Source of the DNA: Dictyoglomota bacterium
GTDB lineage: Bacteria > Dictyoglomota > Dictyoglomia > Dictyoglomales > Dictyoglomaceae
Assembly (NCBI GenBank): GCA_029776735.1
Contig: JAKOUL010000024.1
Span: 1-64,000 of the forward strand
DNA length: 64,000 bases
Direction: 5' to 3'
Within the stretch, counting starts at the first letter, position 1, and every line of letters starts with the position of its first letter. The notes beneath the pieces were generated by a model that saw only the letters and a program-made list of their open reading frames with translations, did not search any database and was not told the origin of the DNA. Below, in pieces: positions 16,106 through 24,361 of this stretch. Made by a program: the position numbers and the translations under genes.

Positions 16106-17085
16106 TAGATATTATAAACTCTTGGCAAAGAAAAAGATTAGCTATTTTGGGAGATGTAATGTTAGATGAATACATTATAGGAAATGTAGAAAGAATCTCT
16201 CCAGAAGCTCCTGTTCCTATTGTGGAGATGAAAGAAGAGAGATATACCTTAGGTGGTGCTGCTAATGTGGCAAATAATATAAAAACTCTTGGAGGAGAGC
16301 CTTTTCTCTTTGGAGTGATTGGAGAAGATAGAGAAGGAGAAAAAATATTAGAGATATTAAAAGAAAAAGATATTCATTCAACACTAATAAAGGATAAAAA
16401 AAGACCTACCACTCTTAAAACAAGAATTTTAGCATTAGGGCAACAAATTGTAAGAATAGATAAAGAACAAAGGGATTTTATTTCCTCAGAAATTGAGGAA
16501 TTTTTATTTAAACAGATTAGGGAGAATGTAGATGATACAGATTTATTTATTTTATCTGATTATGCAAAAGGAGTTTTAACACCATCTCTTACTCAAAATA
16601 TTATAAATCTTGCAAAGAAAAGTGGGAAAGAGATCATTGTAGATCCAAAAGGACAAGACTACTCAAAATATAGAGGAGCCTCTTTTATTACTCCAAACGA
16701 AAAAGAAGCAAAAACTGCTACTAATATAAATGAAAACTTTGAGATCTATTCTTGTGGGGAGAAATTATTAAAGATTATAGAAGGGAAAGGAGTACTTATT
16801 ACTCGGGGAGAGAAAGGTATGTTTCTTTATCAACCAGACCTTCGCATCTTTATTCCTGCCCTTCGTACCCAAGTAAGAGATATAACTGGAGCTGGAGATA
16901 CGGTAGTTTCTGCCTTTTCTTTAGCTCTAATTTCAGGAGCCAACCCTTTAGAAGCTGCTTTAATAGCTAACTTTGCTGCAGGCTGTGTGGTAAGAAAGCT
17001 TGGAAGTAGCACTTTAACAGTCTCAGAACTTATCTCCATATTACCAGAAAAAATTGAGCTGAGAGATGAAAATGTATACTTTTGA
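16084..17085 (+). CDS. rfaE1: D-glycero-beta-D-manno-heptose-7-phosphate kinase (HldE N-terminal/RfaE1 type)
   Basis: A PfkB/ribokinase-family enzyme phosphorylating heptose 7-phosphate at C1. The sugar-binding GGAANVANN is near residue 59 and the ATP/anion-hole motif ITGAGDTVVSAF near 265, with aspartate as catalytic base. The 333 residues match the kinase half of bifunctional HldE; the other half is the next gene. The start overlaps the fused gmhAB gene by 22 bases and the end overlaps the nucleotidyltransferase by 20, so the operon is tightly coupled. Confidence 0.92.
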   Translation: MDIRERLIDIINSWQRKRLAILGDVMLDEYIIGNVERISPEAPVPIVEMKEERYTLGGAANVANNIKTLGGEPFLFGVIGEDREGEKILEILKEKDIHSTLIKDKKRPTTLKTRILALGQQIVRIDKEQRDFISSEIEEFLFKQIRENVDDTDLFILSDYAKGVLTPSLTQNIINLAKKSGKEIIVDPKGQDYSKYRGASFITPNEKEAKTATNINENFEIYSCGEKLLKIIEGKGVLITRGEKGMFLYQPDLRIFIPALRTQVRDITGAGDTVVSAFSLALISGANPLEAALIANFAAGCVVRKLGSSTLTVSELISILPEKIELRDENVYF

Positions 17086-17566
17086 GAGAAAGATAAAAGA
17101 CATAAAAGAATTGAAATTAACAATCAAAAAACTTAAGGAAGAGAACAAAACCACTGTTTTTACTAATGGATGTTTTGAAATATTGCATCCAGGACATATC
17201 AAATTATTAGAAGAAGCAAAAAAGTTGGGAGATGTCCTAATTGTTGGCATAAACAGTGATTCATCAGTAAAAAGAATTAAGGGGGAAGAAAAACTGATCT
17301 TTGATGAAGAAGCAAGATTAAAGCTAATCTCTGCTTTAGAAGTGGTAGATTATACGACTCTTTTTGAAGAAGATACCCCTGAAAATATAATAAGGGAACT
17401 AAAACCAGATATCCATGTGAAAGGAGGAGATTATAAAAAAGAAGATCTGCCAGAAAGTAAAATCGTAGAAAGCTACGGCGGAAAAGTAATAATACTTCCG
17501 CTTCTCTCCGGATTCTCTACCACAGAAATAATAAACAAAATATTAAGCATCTATAAAAAGAAGTAA
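17066..17566 (+). CDS. rfaE2: Heptose-1-phosphate nucleotidyltransferase (HldE C-terminal/RfaE2 type)
   Basis: A 166-residue cytidylyltransferase-fold protein that attaches a nucleotide, normally AMP, to heptose 1-phosphate. The HxGH signature is HPGH in CFEILHPGHIKLL near residue 38, followed by GINSDSSVKRIKG. It completes a nucleotide-heptose pathway with the two preceding genes. No epimerase (HldD) is seen, so the product could remain the D,D-heptose form or the epimerase is elsewhere. Its 3' end overlaps the convergent ligase gene by 24 bases, leaving no room for a terminator. Confidence 0.92.
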   Translation: MKMYTFERKIKDIKELKLTIKKLKEENKTTVFTNGCFEILHPGHIKLLEEAKKLGDVLIVGINSDSSVKRIKGEEKLIFDEEARLKLISALEVVDYTTLFEEDTPENIIRELKPDIHVKGGDYKKEDLPESKIVESYGGKVIILPLLSGFSTTEIINKILSIYKKK

Positions 17567-19894
17567 TTTTTCCCAAACTATATTAGAAGATATATTCATA
17601 CAATCTAAAGTATCACACACCTTTTTCCTATGCTCCCAAAGACAAGGTTCACAAGAAAGATCAACTTTAGCTACCTGATATAAAGGATCTTCAGGAATAA
17701 TCTCCTTAGGATTTGTAGGACCAAAAATAGCTACTATTGGCTTTTTCAAAGCAACTCCAAGATGCAAAGGAGCAGAATCTAAACATACCATAACTTTACT
17801 AAAATATATCCATCCCATAAAATCTTCAAGACTCTTAGGAGAGAAAAAGATACTATCTTCAGTAAGTTTTCTTAATTCTTCTATACTTTCTTCTTCGTCA
17901 GGTCCACAGACTATTATATAAGGGATTTCATGCTCTTCTATCCTATCTATAAGTTCCTTCCATTTATCTGGAGCCCATCTCCTATCAATTCCTCTTTTTA
18001 TACTCATTTTGCTTATTCCAGGATGCAAAAGTATATACTCAAAGGGTTTCAAGCTTAAGTTCAAAATATCTTTTTCCACCTTCTCTTTAATCTCTTCAGG
18101 TAAATTTATCTCTGGAAGAGAAAAAGGAATACTATTATCTAAAGCTTCCACAAGTCTAAAATGAACTTTTGCTATATACTCGTCCCTTTTAGAAGAGGCT
18201 TTATGGGTGTATAAAAAATTAAAAGGATTCTCTCTATACCCAACCCTGATAGGTGCACCTACCAAATACATAAATATAGCAATAAAAGTTGATTTACCTG
18301 TAGAGATAGAAAGATCATAATGTTCCCTACTAAGTTTTGCTATAAGATATAAAGTACCACCCAAAGAACGTTTATCCTTTGGATTAAACTCTTCCACATC
18401 TATCTTTAAAAGGTCATAGATACCTCTTCCTCTTTTCTCTGTTATAACTTTCATCTGAGAAGGTTTAAATCTCTCACCAGTAGCTTTTATAACAGGTAAA
18501 AATAAGATCTGATCTCCTAAGCCTCCAAGATTAAAAAATAACACCTTTTCAATCTTTCCCTTATCCTCAAAAAGATTTAAAAGTAGCCCTACAGAAAACC
18601 AGAAAATAATTTGAGGATAAGGTCTATACCATATGGTATCCACAAAGCCATGGAATAAAGGCGCACTTATTGAAGCAATAGCAGAAATTCCAAAGATTTT
18701 ATCTGATACATTCCAAGAGGAAAACTTCCTTAAGAAATTTTTATAAAGATAATACATCATTACAAGAAAGGCGATAAGTGCAAATATTCCCCCCTCTATT
18801 CCTAACTCTAAGAATAGGTTATAAGAAGCAAGAGCAGTATATTTAGGCTCCATATAAAAGGCATATACCCTTCTAAATACATCATTTCCAAGCCCTATAC
18901 CTGTCCAGAAAAAATCTTTAAAGATCTCAAAAGATTTCTGCCATATTACTACTCTTGTAGCATTAGAAGAATGTCCCCATAAAGTGAAGACTGAGAAGAC
19001 TCTCCTCTGAAGATAAGGAGAGTTTAGAAAAATCCCAATCCCCAGAAGCAAAAATATACCACCCAAAATAAGCATCAATCTTTTTTGTTTTTTATTTCCT
19101 AATTGCCATAAAACCTGCCCAAAGAAAAACACGTAAATTAGCATTGATACAAGAAAACCAAAATAAGCGCCACGAGAATAACTCCAGATTATAGAAAGAA
19201 AAGAAAGGATTGAGGCTATCAATGGAATACTCTTACTCCTAAAGAGAAAAAGGGAAGAGAGTACAAAAGGAAAAACACCAATAAGGTAACCTCCAAGAAG
19301 ATTAGGATTAAGTAAAGTCCCGTAGACACGAGCAACTCCTGCTTCTGCAAACTCTGGATCTTCCCATCCCGCAAGAGGAGGAACCTTTATTATCCATTGA
19401 TAAAGACAGTACATTGAAAGAATAAGAGTAGAAAGAAGAATAGCATACACTGCTCTTTTTCTTTTTTCTTTATCTTTAAAAGTATCTTTTAAAATAAGAA
19501 ACATTACAAAATAAACACCAAACTTTAAATAACCTGTCAATGCAGAACTGAAATAAGGAGAAAAAAATGTAGCAATAAGGTTTATAAGCATAAAAATTAT
19601 ATAAAGTATTGTAAAATTATCTAAATTTTCAAAAAATCTCTTATCTTTGGAAAGAAATGTGTCTACAGCCCACAAAATAGCAGCAATTAAGATGCCAATA
19701 GCTATCTTACTTGAGGATAGAAAAGGAAGCAAAAATAAAAATATATATAAATAATACTCTAAAATAAAGGAAAAAAATGGAAATAAAAAAGAAGAAGTTA
19801 TAATAGGCTCAAACTTTTTCTTAATTCCTATCTCTATTTTATTCAGAACTTTAAAAGTAAAACTTTCTTTCCAAATATCGACTAAGCTGTTCAT
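17543..19894 (-). CDS. Fusion: O-antigen ligase-like membrane domain plus GT9 heptosyltransferase-like domain
   Basis: A 783-residue protein joining two usually separate activities. Residues about 1-430 form a polytopic Wzy/WaaL-type domain with roughly a dozen hydrophobic helices and a large loop holding NATRVVIWQKSFEIFKD and GIGLGNDVF, typical of O-antigen ligases or polymerases. Residues about 440-783 are a GT9 domain like ADP-heptose:LPS heptosyltransferases: FFNLGGLGDQILFLPV at its start, ILLHPGISKMSIKRG, then DSAPLHLGVALKKPIVAIFGPTNP. It converges on the heptose operon, which would make the GT9 donor. The ligase half would act outside and the GT9 half inside the membrane, so the topology is unusual. 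Confidence 0.82.
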   Translation of the reverse strand: MNSLVDIWKESFTFKVLNKIEIGIKKKFEPIITSSFLFPFFSFILEYYLYIFLFLLPFLSSSKIAIGILIAAILWAVDTFLSKDKRFFENLDNFTILYIIFMLINLIATFFSPYFSSALTGYLKFGVYFVMFLILKDTFKDKEKRKRAVYAILLSTLILSMYCLYQWIIKVPPLAGWEDPEFAEAGVARVYGTLLNPNLLGGYLIGVFPFVLSSLFLFRSKSIPLIASILSFLSIIWSYSRGAYFGFLVSMLIYVFFFGQVLWQLGNKKQKRLMLILGGIFLLLGIGIFLNSPYLQRRVFSVFTLWGHSSNATRVVIWQKSFEIFKDFFWTGIGLGNDVFRRVYAFYMEPKYTALASYNLFLELGIEGGIFALIAFLVMMYYLYKNFLRKFSSWNVSDKIFGISAIASISAPLFHGFVDTIWYRPYPQIIFWFSVGLLLNLFEDKGKIEKVLFFNLGGLGDQILFLPVIKATGERFKPSQMKVITEKRGRGIYDLLKIDVEEFNPKDKRSLGGTLYLIAKLSREHYDLSISTGKSTFIAIFMYLVGAPIRVGYRENPFNFLYTHKASSKRDEYIAKVHFRLVEALDNSIPFSLPEINLPEEIKEKVEKDILNLSLKPFEYILLHPGISKMSIKRGIDRRWAPDKWKELIDRIEEHEIPYIIVCGPDEEESIEELRKLTEDSIFFSPKSLEDFMGWIYFSKVMVCLDSAPLHLGVALKKPIVAIFGPTNPKEIIPEDPLYQVAKVDLSCEPCLWEHRKKVCDTLDCMNISSNIVWEKLLLFIDA

Positions 19895-19896
19895 AA

Positions 19897-20370
19897 CTAA
19901 TATTTTATAGCTGAGACAACACCATTAGTATCCATCTTAAAACTTTCAATATTTATACCCATTCCTACCTTTATTTTCACTCCCAAAACTACACTATCCT
20001 CAGTTACATATCCCTTTGAAGTAAAGGTAATAAGCATATCCACATTAAAAGGATTATTTATATCATCTACAGTTATATACGTGCCATTAAAATTAGGAAT
20101 GATACTTTTCTTCTTATAAATTTTCACATCTTTAATAGTAACCCAAGCAAAAGGCTGATTTTTAATTCTAATAAAAGCCTTCTCACCTGGCTTTAATACA
20201 TCATGATCGTTTAATGGAAGATTTCTCACTATAATATCTACTTCTACCTCTTTTTCTTCTCCTTGAACATTTGCGAGAGGAGTTTTACCTTCTCTAACCA
20301 AAAAGAACCCCCCAATAGCTAAGAGAATTACAATGACAACAAAAAGATCAAATATATTTATCTTTTTCAT
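19897..20370 (-). CDS. DUF4330-like single-pass membrane protein
   Basis: 157 residues with one N-terminal membrane helix after a short basic start (MKKINIFDLFVVIVILL), then a soluble, beta-rich domain predicted outside the membrane. It fits the DUF4330 family as I recall it; no function is known. It lies 2 bases upstream of the ligase/GT9 gene and shares its promoter, which suggests a role in export or assembly of the surface polysaccharide. Confidence 0.65.
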   Translation of the reverse strand: MKKINIFDLFVVIVILLAIGGFFLVREGKTPLANVQGEEKEVEVDIIVRNLPLNDHDVLKPGEKAFIRIKNQPFAWVTIKDVKIYKKKSIIPNFNGTYITVDDINNPFNVDMLITFTSKGYVTEDSVVLGVKIKVGMGINIESFKMDTNGVVSAIKY

Positions 20371-20409
20371 AAAGCATTACCTCACTTCTTAGTAATTACA
20401 ACCTTTTAG

Positions 20410-20418
20410 ATTATATCA
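20410..20418 (-). promoter_or_regulatory. Extended -10 promoter for the DUF4330/ligase operon
   Basis: The minus strand reads TGATATAAT (20418-20410), an extended -10 box, 40 bases before the ATG. There is no convincing -35, as expected for extended -10 promoters. It is divergent from the malE promoter. Confidence 0.6.
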
Positions 20419-20460
20419 TAAGATTTTTCAAATATTCCTCTTTTAAAAATCTTTAACAAG

Positions 20461-20469
20461 TGCTATAAT
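20461..20469 (+). promoter_or_regulatory. Extended -10 promoter of malEFG
   Basis: TGCTATAAT is a perfect extended -10 box; transcription should start near 20476, inside the first operator-like site. The -35 region is A/T-rich (TTTAAA near 20442) and poor. Confidence 0.6.
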
Positions 20470-20473
20470 TTAT

Positions 20474-20498
20474 TAACACGAGTTACTAACACAAGTTA
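20474..20498. promoter_or_regulatory. Tandem LacI-type operators of malEFG
   Basis: Two near-palindromes, TAACACGAGTTA (20474-20485) and TAACACAAGTTA (20487-20498), lie centre-to-centre 13 bases apart, immediately downstream of the -10 box where a repressor would block initiation. They match the sites at 8660 and 54805-54853. Confidence 0.6.
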
Positions 20499-20593
20499 AT
20501 AAAGGGAGGTGAAAATAGAGGGAAAAATATATCTTTTTCTTTTTTCTTTTCCTTTCTTCTTACAAAAGTTTTTAAAAAGGGGGACTTAGAAAA
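20499..20593 (+). promoter_or_regulatory. malE mRNA leader with two Shine-Dalgarno-like sequences
   Basis: GGGAGG at 20504-20509 lies near the 5' end of the message, 84 bases before the ATG, and is followed by a long pyrimidine-rich stretch. A second purine-rich site (AAAAAGGGGG) lies 10 bases before the start. The same plan appears before the 54941 gene and the HcyBio gene. The first site may stabilise the mRNA. Confidence 0.45.
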
Positions 20594-21790
20594 ATGAAAA
20601 AAAGATTAGTTTTAATTGTTTTGTTATCCTTTATTATTTTTTCTATAACTCCAGCAGCAGTTCCTGGAAAGATTACTATATGGGCCTCTGAAGCTCAGGT
20701 ACAACAATTAAAAGACTTCGTAAAAGGATTTACAGCAAAATATGGAATTCAAGTAGAAGTAAACGAAGTAAGCTTCAGTGATATCAAACCAAAGTTCATA
20801 ACTTCTGCTCCTACTGGCGAGGGACCAGATATCATTGTAGGAGCTCATGATTGGATAGGAGAATTAGTAGCAAATGGTTTGCTACTACCTATAGACTTCT
20901 TGCCCAATAATGTTCTTAGCCAGTTCACTCCTGTAACTCTTCAAGCCATGTCCTACAAAGGAAAATTATATGGAATTCCTTACTCTCAGGAAGCTGTAGC
21001 TCTTATCTACAATAAAAACTTAGTACCTACTCCTCCTACCACCTATGAATCATTAGTAAGAGTTGCTAAAAAGCTTACTAAAGGTGGAACTTACGGATTC
21101 CTATATGATTATAATAACTTTTACTACAGCTTTGCCTTTTTCTCAGCTCTTGGAGGATACGTTTTTAAAGAGACGCCTCAAGGCTTGGATCCTTTAGATA
21201 TAGGACTTGCAAACGAAGGGTCCATAAAAGGAGCACAGAAATTAGTAGATTTATTTAAAGAAGGAATATTAAAACAAGGGATTGATTACCAGACTACCAC
21301 AAGTTTATTCTCTGAAGGGAAATTAGGTATGATGATCACTGGTCCATGGGAGATAGATAATATAAAAAGAGCCAAAATAAATTATGGGGTTGCTAAACTT
21401 CCTAAAATAGATGGAAAACCTATGAGACCTTTTGTAGGTGTACAAGGATTTATGCTCAATTCAAGATCACCTAATATTGCTATATTAAAGACTTTCGCTT
21501 TAGAAGCTTTGGCTACCAAAGAAATTGAGTTAAAGTTATTTGAAAAGGATCCAAGAATCTTAGCAAGAAAAGATGCATATAAAGTAGTTTCCTCCAATCC
21601 AGATATTAAGACCTTCGGAGCAAGTGCTGCTGATGGTATTCCTATGCCAAATATTCCTGAGATGGGTCCAGTATGGAGTTCTATGGGAGATGCCTTAACC
21701 TTAATTACTTCTGGGAAAAAGACTCCTGACATAGCTCTAAAAGAAGCAGTTGCCCAAATCAAAGATGCTATACAAAAAGCAAGAAAGTAA
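20594..21790 (+). CDS. malE: Maltose/maltodextrin-binding protein MalE
   Basis: The extracytoplasmic solute receptor of an ABC maltodextrin importer. A basic, hydrophobic signal peptide spans about residues 1-22, ending near PAAVPG. The mature start GKITIWASEAQ and later GEGPDIIVGAHDWIGELVANG, YGIPYSQEAVALIYNK and MMITGPWEIDNIK match MalE, including the aromatic sugar-binding patch. 398 residues is normal. It heads malEFG, and a long hairpin separates it from malF, which should favour excess binding protein. Regulation is probably by the LacI-type repressor through the sites at 20474-20498. Confidence 0.95.
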   Translation: MKKRLVLIVLLSFIIFSITPAAVPGKITIWASEAQVQQLKDFVKGFTAKYGIQVEVNEVSFSDIKPKFITSAPTGEGPDIIVGAHDWIGELVANGLLLPIDFLPNNVLSQFTPVTLQAMSYKGKLYGIPYSQEAVALIYNKNLVPTPPTTYESLVRVAKKLTKGGTYGFLYDYNNFYYSFAFFSALGGYVFKETPQGLDPLDIGLANEGSIKGAQKLVDLFKEGILKQGIDYQTTTSLFSEGKLGMMITGPWEIDNIKRAKINYGVAKLPKIDGKPMRPFVGVQGFMLNSRSPNIAILKTFALEALATKEIELKLFEKDPRILARKDAYKVVSSNPDIKTFGASAADGIPMPNIPEMGPVWSSMGDALTLITSGKKTPDIALKEAVAQIKDAIQKARK

Positions 21791-21800
21791 CAATAGCTAA

Positions 21801-21830
21801 GAGGGGGGAGATAATATTATCTCCCCCTCC
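21801..21830 (+). other. Intercistronic hairpin between malE and malF
   Basis: GGGGGGAGATAAT (21803-21815) pairs with ATTATCTCCCCC (21816-21827) in a long stem with almost no loop. It has no T run and a Shine-Dalgarno follows, so it is not a normal terminator. It probably protects malE mRNA from 3' decay, as REP elements do between E. coli malE and malF. Confidence 0.65.
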
Positions 21831-21853
21831 ATATTGAGGAGGAGGATTTAAAA

Positions 21854-23371
21854 ATGAATTTGACAAAAAATATGTTCCTTTACCTCTATGCAGGAATCAT
21901 AGGAGTAATTGGAATATTTTTTAGTTATATTTTAGGAAATATTGCAGGGGATATTTGGGGACTGTTATTCTTCCTTGTTTCATTTTTGTTTGTAGTTTTT
22001 ATTATCCATCCTAAAACTTATCCATGGAGGTACATTGTCCCTGCTTTTACTCTTATGCTAATTTTTATGATCTATCCTATCGTTTACACTATCCAGATAG
22101 CTTATACTAATTATGGAACAGGACATATACTCACTAAAGAACAAGTGATAGAGCAATTGGAAAAAGAAACTTTTCTTCCTGAGAATCCCAAAAACTACTC
22201 TTATGCAGTATACGAAGATGATAAAGGAAATATAAAGCTACTTTTCAAGGACGAAGAAGGGAATATATATGACATAGTAAATAAAAAGATGACTGTTGTA
22301 GAAAAAGGAGAATTCCCTTTAGAGTTTGAACACTACAAAATATTACCTCAAGAGAAAAAATTCACTAAAATTGGTACTTTTCAAAATCTCAAAATACCTT
22401 TAGAGGAGGATATCTTTCTTCAGCTTAGTGATATAAATCATTTTGCTACTTTTAGACAAAGATATAAATATATTCCCCAAGAAGATGCAATATATGACTT
22501 CCTTAATAATGAAAAATTAATATCCCAAAAAGGATTTTTCGTAAGGCCAAACGGAGAAGAGGTAATCCCAGGATTTGTAGAATATGTGGGATGGGAAAAT
22601 TTCTTGAGACTTTTTAAAGACGAAAGAGTCTCAAAATCATTTCTTAGAGTCTTTTCATGGACCTTTATATGGGCAGCAGTAACTACCCTCTTAAACTTCG
22701 CCGTAGGTCTTTTATTAGCTCTTTTAATGAATGATAAAAATTTAAAGTTCAAAGGTATATATAGGACCCTTCTTATAATACCATGGGCGATTCCTGCGTT
22801 TATTTCCCTTTTAGTATGGGTGGGTCTTTTAAACACTGAAGTAGGCGTAGTCAACAGAATTTTATCCTCTATAATTGGTGTTAAAATACCATGGTTTTTA
22901 GATACCACATGGGCAAGAGTTGCTCTCTTTTTAGTAAATTTGTGGCTTGGATATCCTTATGCTATGACTGTTTGCTTAGGTGCTCTACAGAGTATACCTG
23001 AAGAATTATATGAGGCTGCAAAGGTAGATGGAGCATCTAACTTTCATCAATTTAAAAGCATTACCTTGCCTCTTCTACTCACAGCTATAGGTCCTCTTAT
23101 AGTAGGTACTTTTTCTTTTAACTTTAACAACTTTAATGTAATATACCTCCTTACAGGTGGAAAACCTCCCATGTCAGATATATCTACAGTGGCAGGTACT
23201 ACAGATATTCTTATTTCATATACTTACAAGCTTGCTTTTGAAGGTGGAAGAGGACAAGATTATGGACTGGCAGCCACAATTTCAATTATTGTTTTTATAA
23301 TTATAGCTGCATTAAGCATATTTAACTTCTGGATATCTGGTACATTTGAACGTGAGGTGAAATACGAATGA
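21854..23371 (+). CDS. malF: Maltodextrin ABC transporter permease MalF
   Basis: Inner-membrane permease, 505 residues. Three N-terminal helices precede a large extracytoplasmic insert (about residues 88-250), the P2 loop that distinguishes MalF from other sugar permeases. It is followed by the six-helix MetI-like core. The EAA loop is EELYEAAKVDGASNFHQFKSI, here split as EELYEAAKVDG and ASNFHQFKSI, near residues 385-405; it docks the ATPase. It overlaps malG by four bases. No ATPase gene is nearby, so a shared MsmX/MalK-type ATPase from elsewhere is required. Confidence 0.94.
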   Translation: MNLTKNMFLYLYAGIIGVIGIFFSYILGNIAGDIWGLLFFLVSFLFVVFIIHPKTYPWRYIVPAFTLMLIFMIYPIVYTIQIAYTNYGTGHILTKEQVIEQLEKETFLPENPKNYSYAVYEDDKGNIKLLFKDEEGNIYDIVNKKMTVVEKGEFPLEFEHYKILPQEKKFTKIGTFQNLKIPLEEDIFLQLSDINHFATFRQRYKYIPQEDAIYDFLNNEKLISQKGFFVRPNGEEVIPGFVEYVGWENFLRLFKDERVSKSFLRVFSWTFIWAAVTTLLNFAVGLLLALLMNDKNLKFKGIYRTLLIIPWAIPAFISLLVWVGLLNTEVGVVNRILSSIIGVKIPWFLDTTWARVALFLVNLWLGYPYAMTVCLGALQSIPEELYEAAKVDGASNFHQFKSITLPLLLTAIGPLIVGTFSFNFNNFNVIYLLTGGKPPMSDISTVAGTTDILISYTYKLAFEGGRGQDYGLAATISIIVFIIIAALSIFNFWISGTFEREVKYE

Positions 23372-24213
23372 AGAGAAATACCTTTTTAAAACAGCTTCCT
23401 AAACACATTATTATCTGGATCTTTTTATTATTTACTTTCTTTCCTGTAGTATGGACTATCTCAGCTTCTTTTAGAGCAGGCGGAGGTCTTGTAGGACAAA
23501 AATTAATACCAGATAATCCTACCCTTAGTCATTACGAAAGATTAGGAGAAATTGGTTTCCTTACATGGATTAAGAATTCCCTTGGAGTCTCTATAAGTAC
23601 TGCTATCCTTACAGTTTTCTTTATCTCATTAGCAGCATATGCTTTCTCAAGATTCAATTTCTGGGGCAAAAAGTATTCTCTCATAACTCTCTTTATATTA
23701 CAGATGTTTCCTGCAATCATGGGAATGGTAGCAATATATCTTCTTCTATATCACATAGGAAGATATGTACCTTTTTTAGGTCTAAATACCCTTTCAGGTC
23801 TTGTGATGGTATATCTTGGAGGTGGAGTTCCATACAACATATGGCTAATGAAAGGATTCTTAGATAGCATTCCTGATTCTTTAGAAGAATCTGCTCTAAT
23901 TGATGGCGCTACTAGATTTCAAGCATACTACAAAATCATCCTTCCTCTTTCTACACCTATCTTAGCTGTAGTTGCTATTACCACTTTTATAAGTACATAC
24001 TCAGAGTTTCTCTTAGCAAGTATAGTTTTAAAAGATCCAGCAAAATATACTTTTGCAGTAGGATTAAGAAACTTTGTAGCAGGGATGTACGATGTAAGAT
24101 GGGGTGATTTTGCTGCAGCCTCTATTTTAGGTGCATTACCTATAGTAATTCTATTCTTAGCACTTCAAAATCTTATAGTATCTGGTCTTACACGTGGCGC
24201 AGTAAAAGAGTAA
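23368..24213 (+). CDS. malG: Maltodextrin ABC transporter permease MalG
   Basis: Second permease, 281 residues, six predicted helices. The EAA motif is DSLEESALIDGATRFQAYYK near residues 170-190. The start overlaps the malF stop (ATGA). It forms a heterodimer with MalF. The stop codon lies within a hairpin that probably ends the operon. Confidence 0.94.
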   Translation: MKRNTFLKQLPKHIIIWIFLLFTFFPVVWTISASFRAGGGLVGQKLIPDNPTLSHYERLGEIGFLTWIKNSLGVSISTAILTVFFISLAAYAFSRFNFWGKKYSLITLFILQMFPAIMGMVAIYLLLYHIGRYVPFLGLNTLSGLVMVYLGGGVPYNIWLMKGFLDSIPDSLEESALIDGATRFQAYYKIILPLSTPILAVVAITTFISTYSEFLLASIVLKDPAKYTFAVGLRNFVAGMYDVRWGDFAAASILGALPIVILFLALQNLIVSGLTRGAVKE

Positions 24214-24240
24214 GGTAGAGATACCTCTACCTTACTCCCC
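24210..24240 (+). terminator. Probable terminator after malG
   Basis: An 11-bp perfect stem GTAAGGTAGAG (24210-24220) / CTCTACCTTAC (24225-24235) with a 4-base loop overlaps the stop codon. The following sequence is TCCCCTTAAT rather than a pure T run, so termination may be partial. Confidence 0.6.
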
Positions 24241-24361
24241 TTAATAACAATATAATTAAATTCTATTTACTTAATCTCAAAAAAATCTTATAATCCTTTT
24301 AAGAATATTATATTTGTAAAAATAAATCAGTTTTAAAGTCAGGGAGAGGGAGGTTAAAAGA

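Noticed and set aside
20510..20587. 26-codon frame from GTG in the malE leader
   Set aside because: The start overlaps the GGGAGG, no spacing is left, and the content is a pyrimidine-rich Phe/Leu run; more likely untranslated leader.
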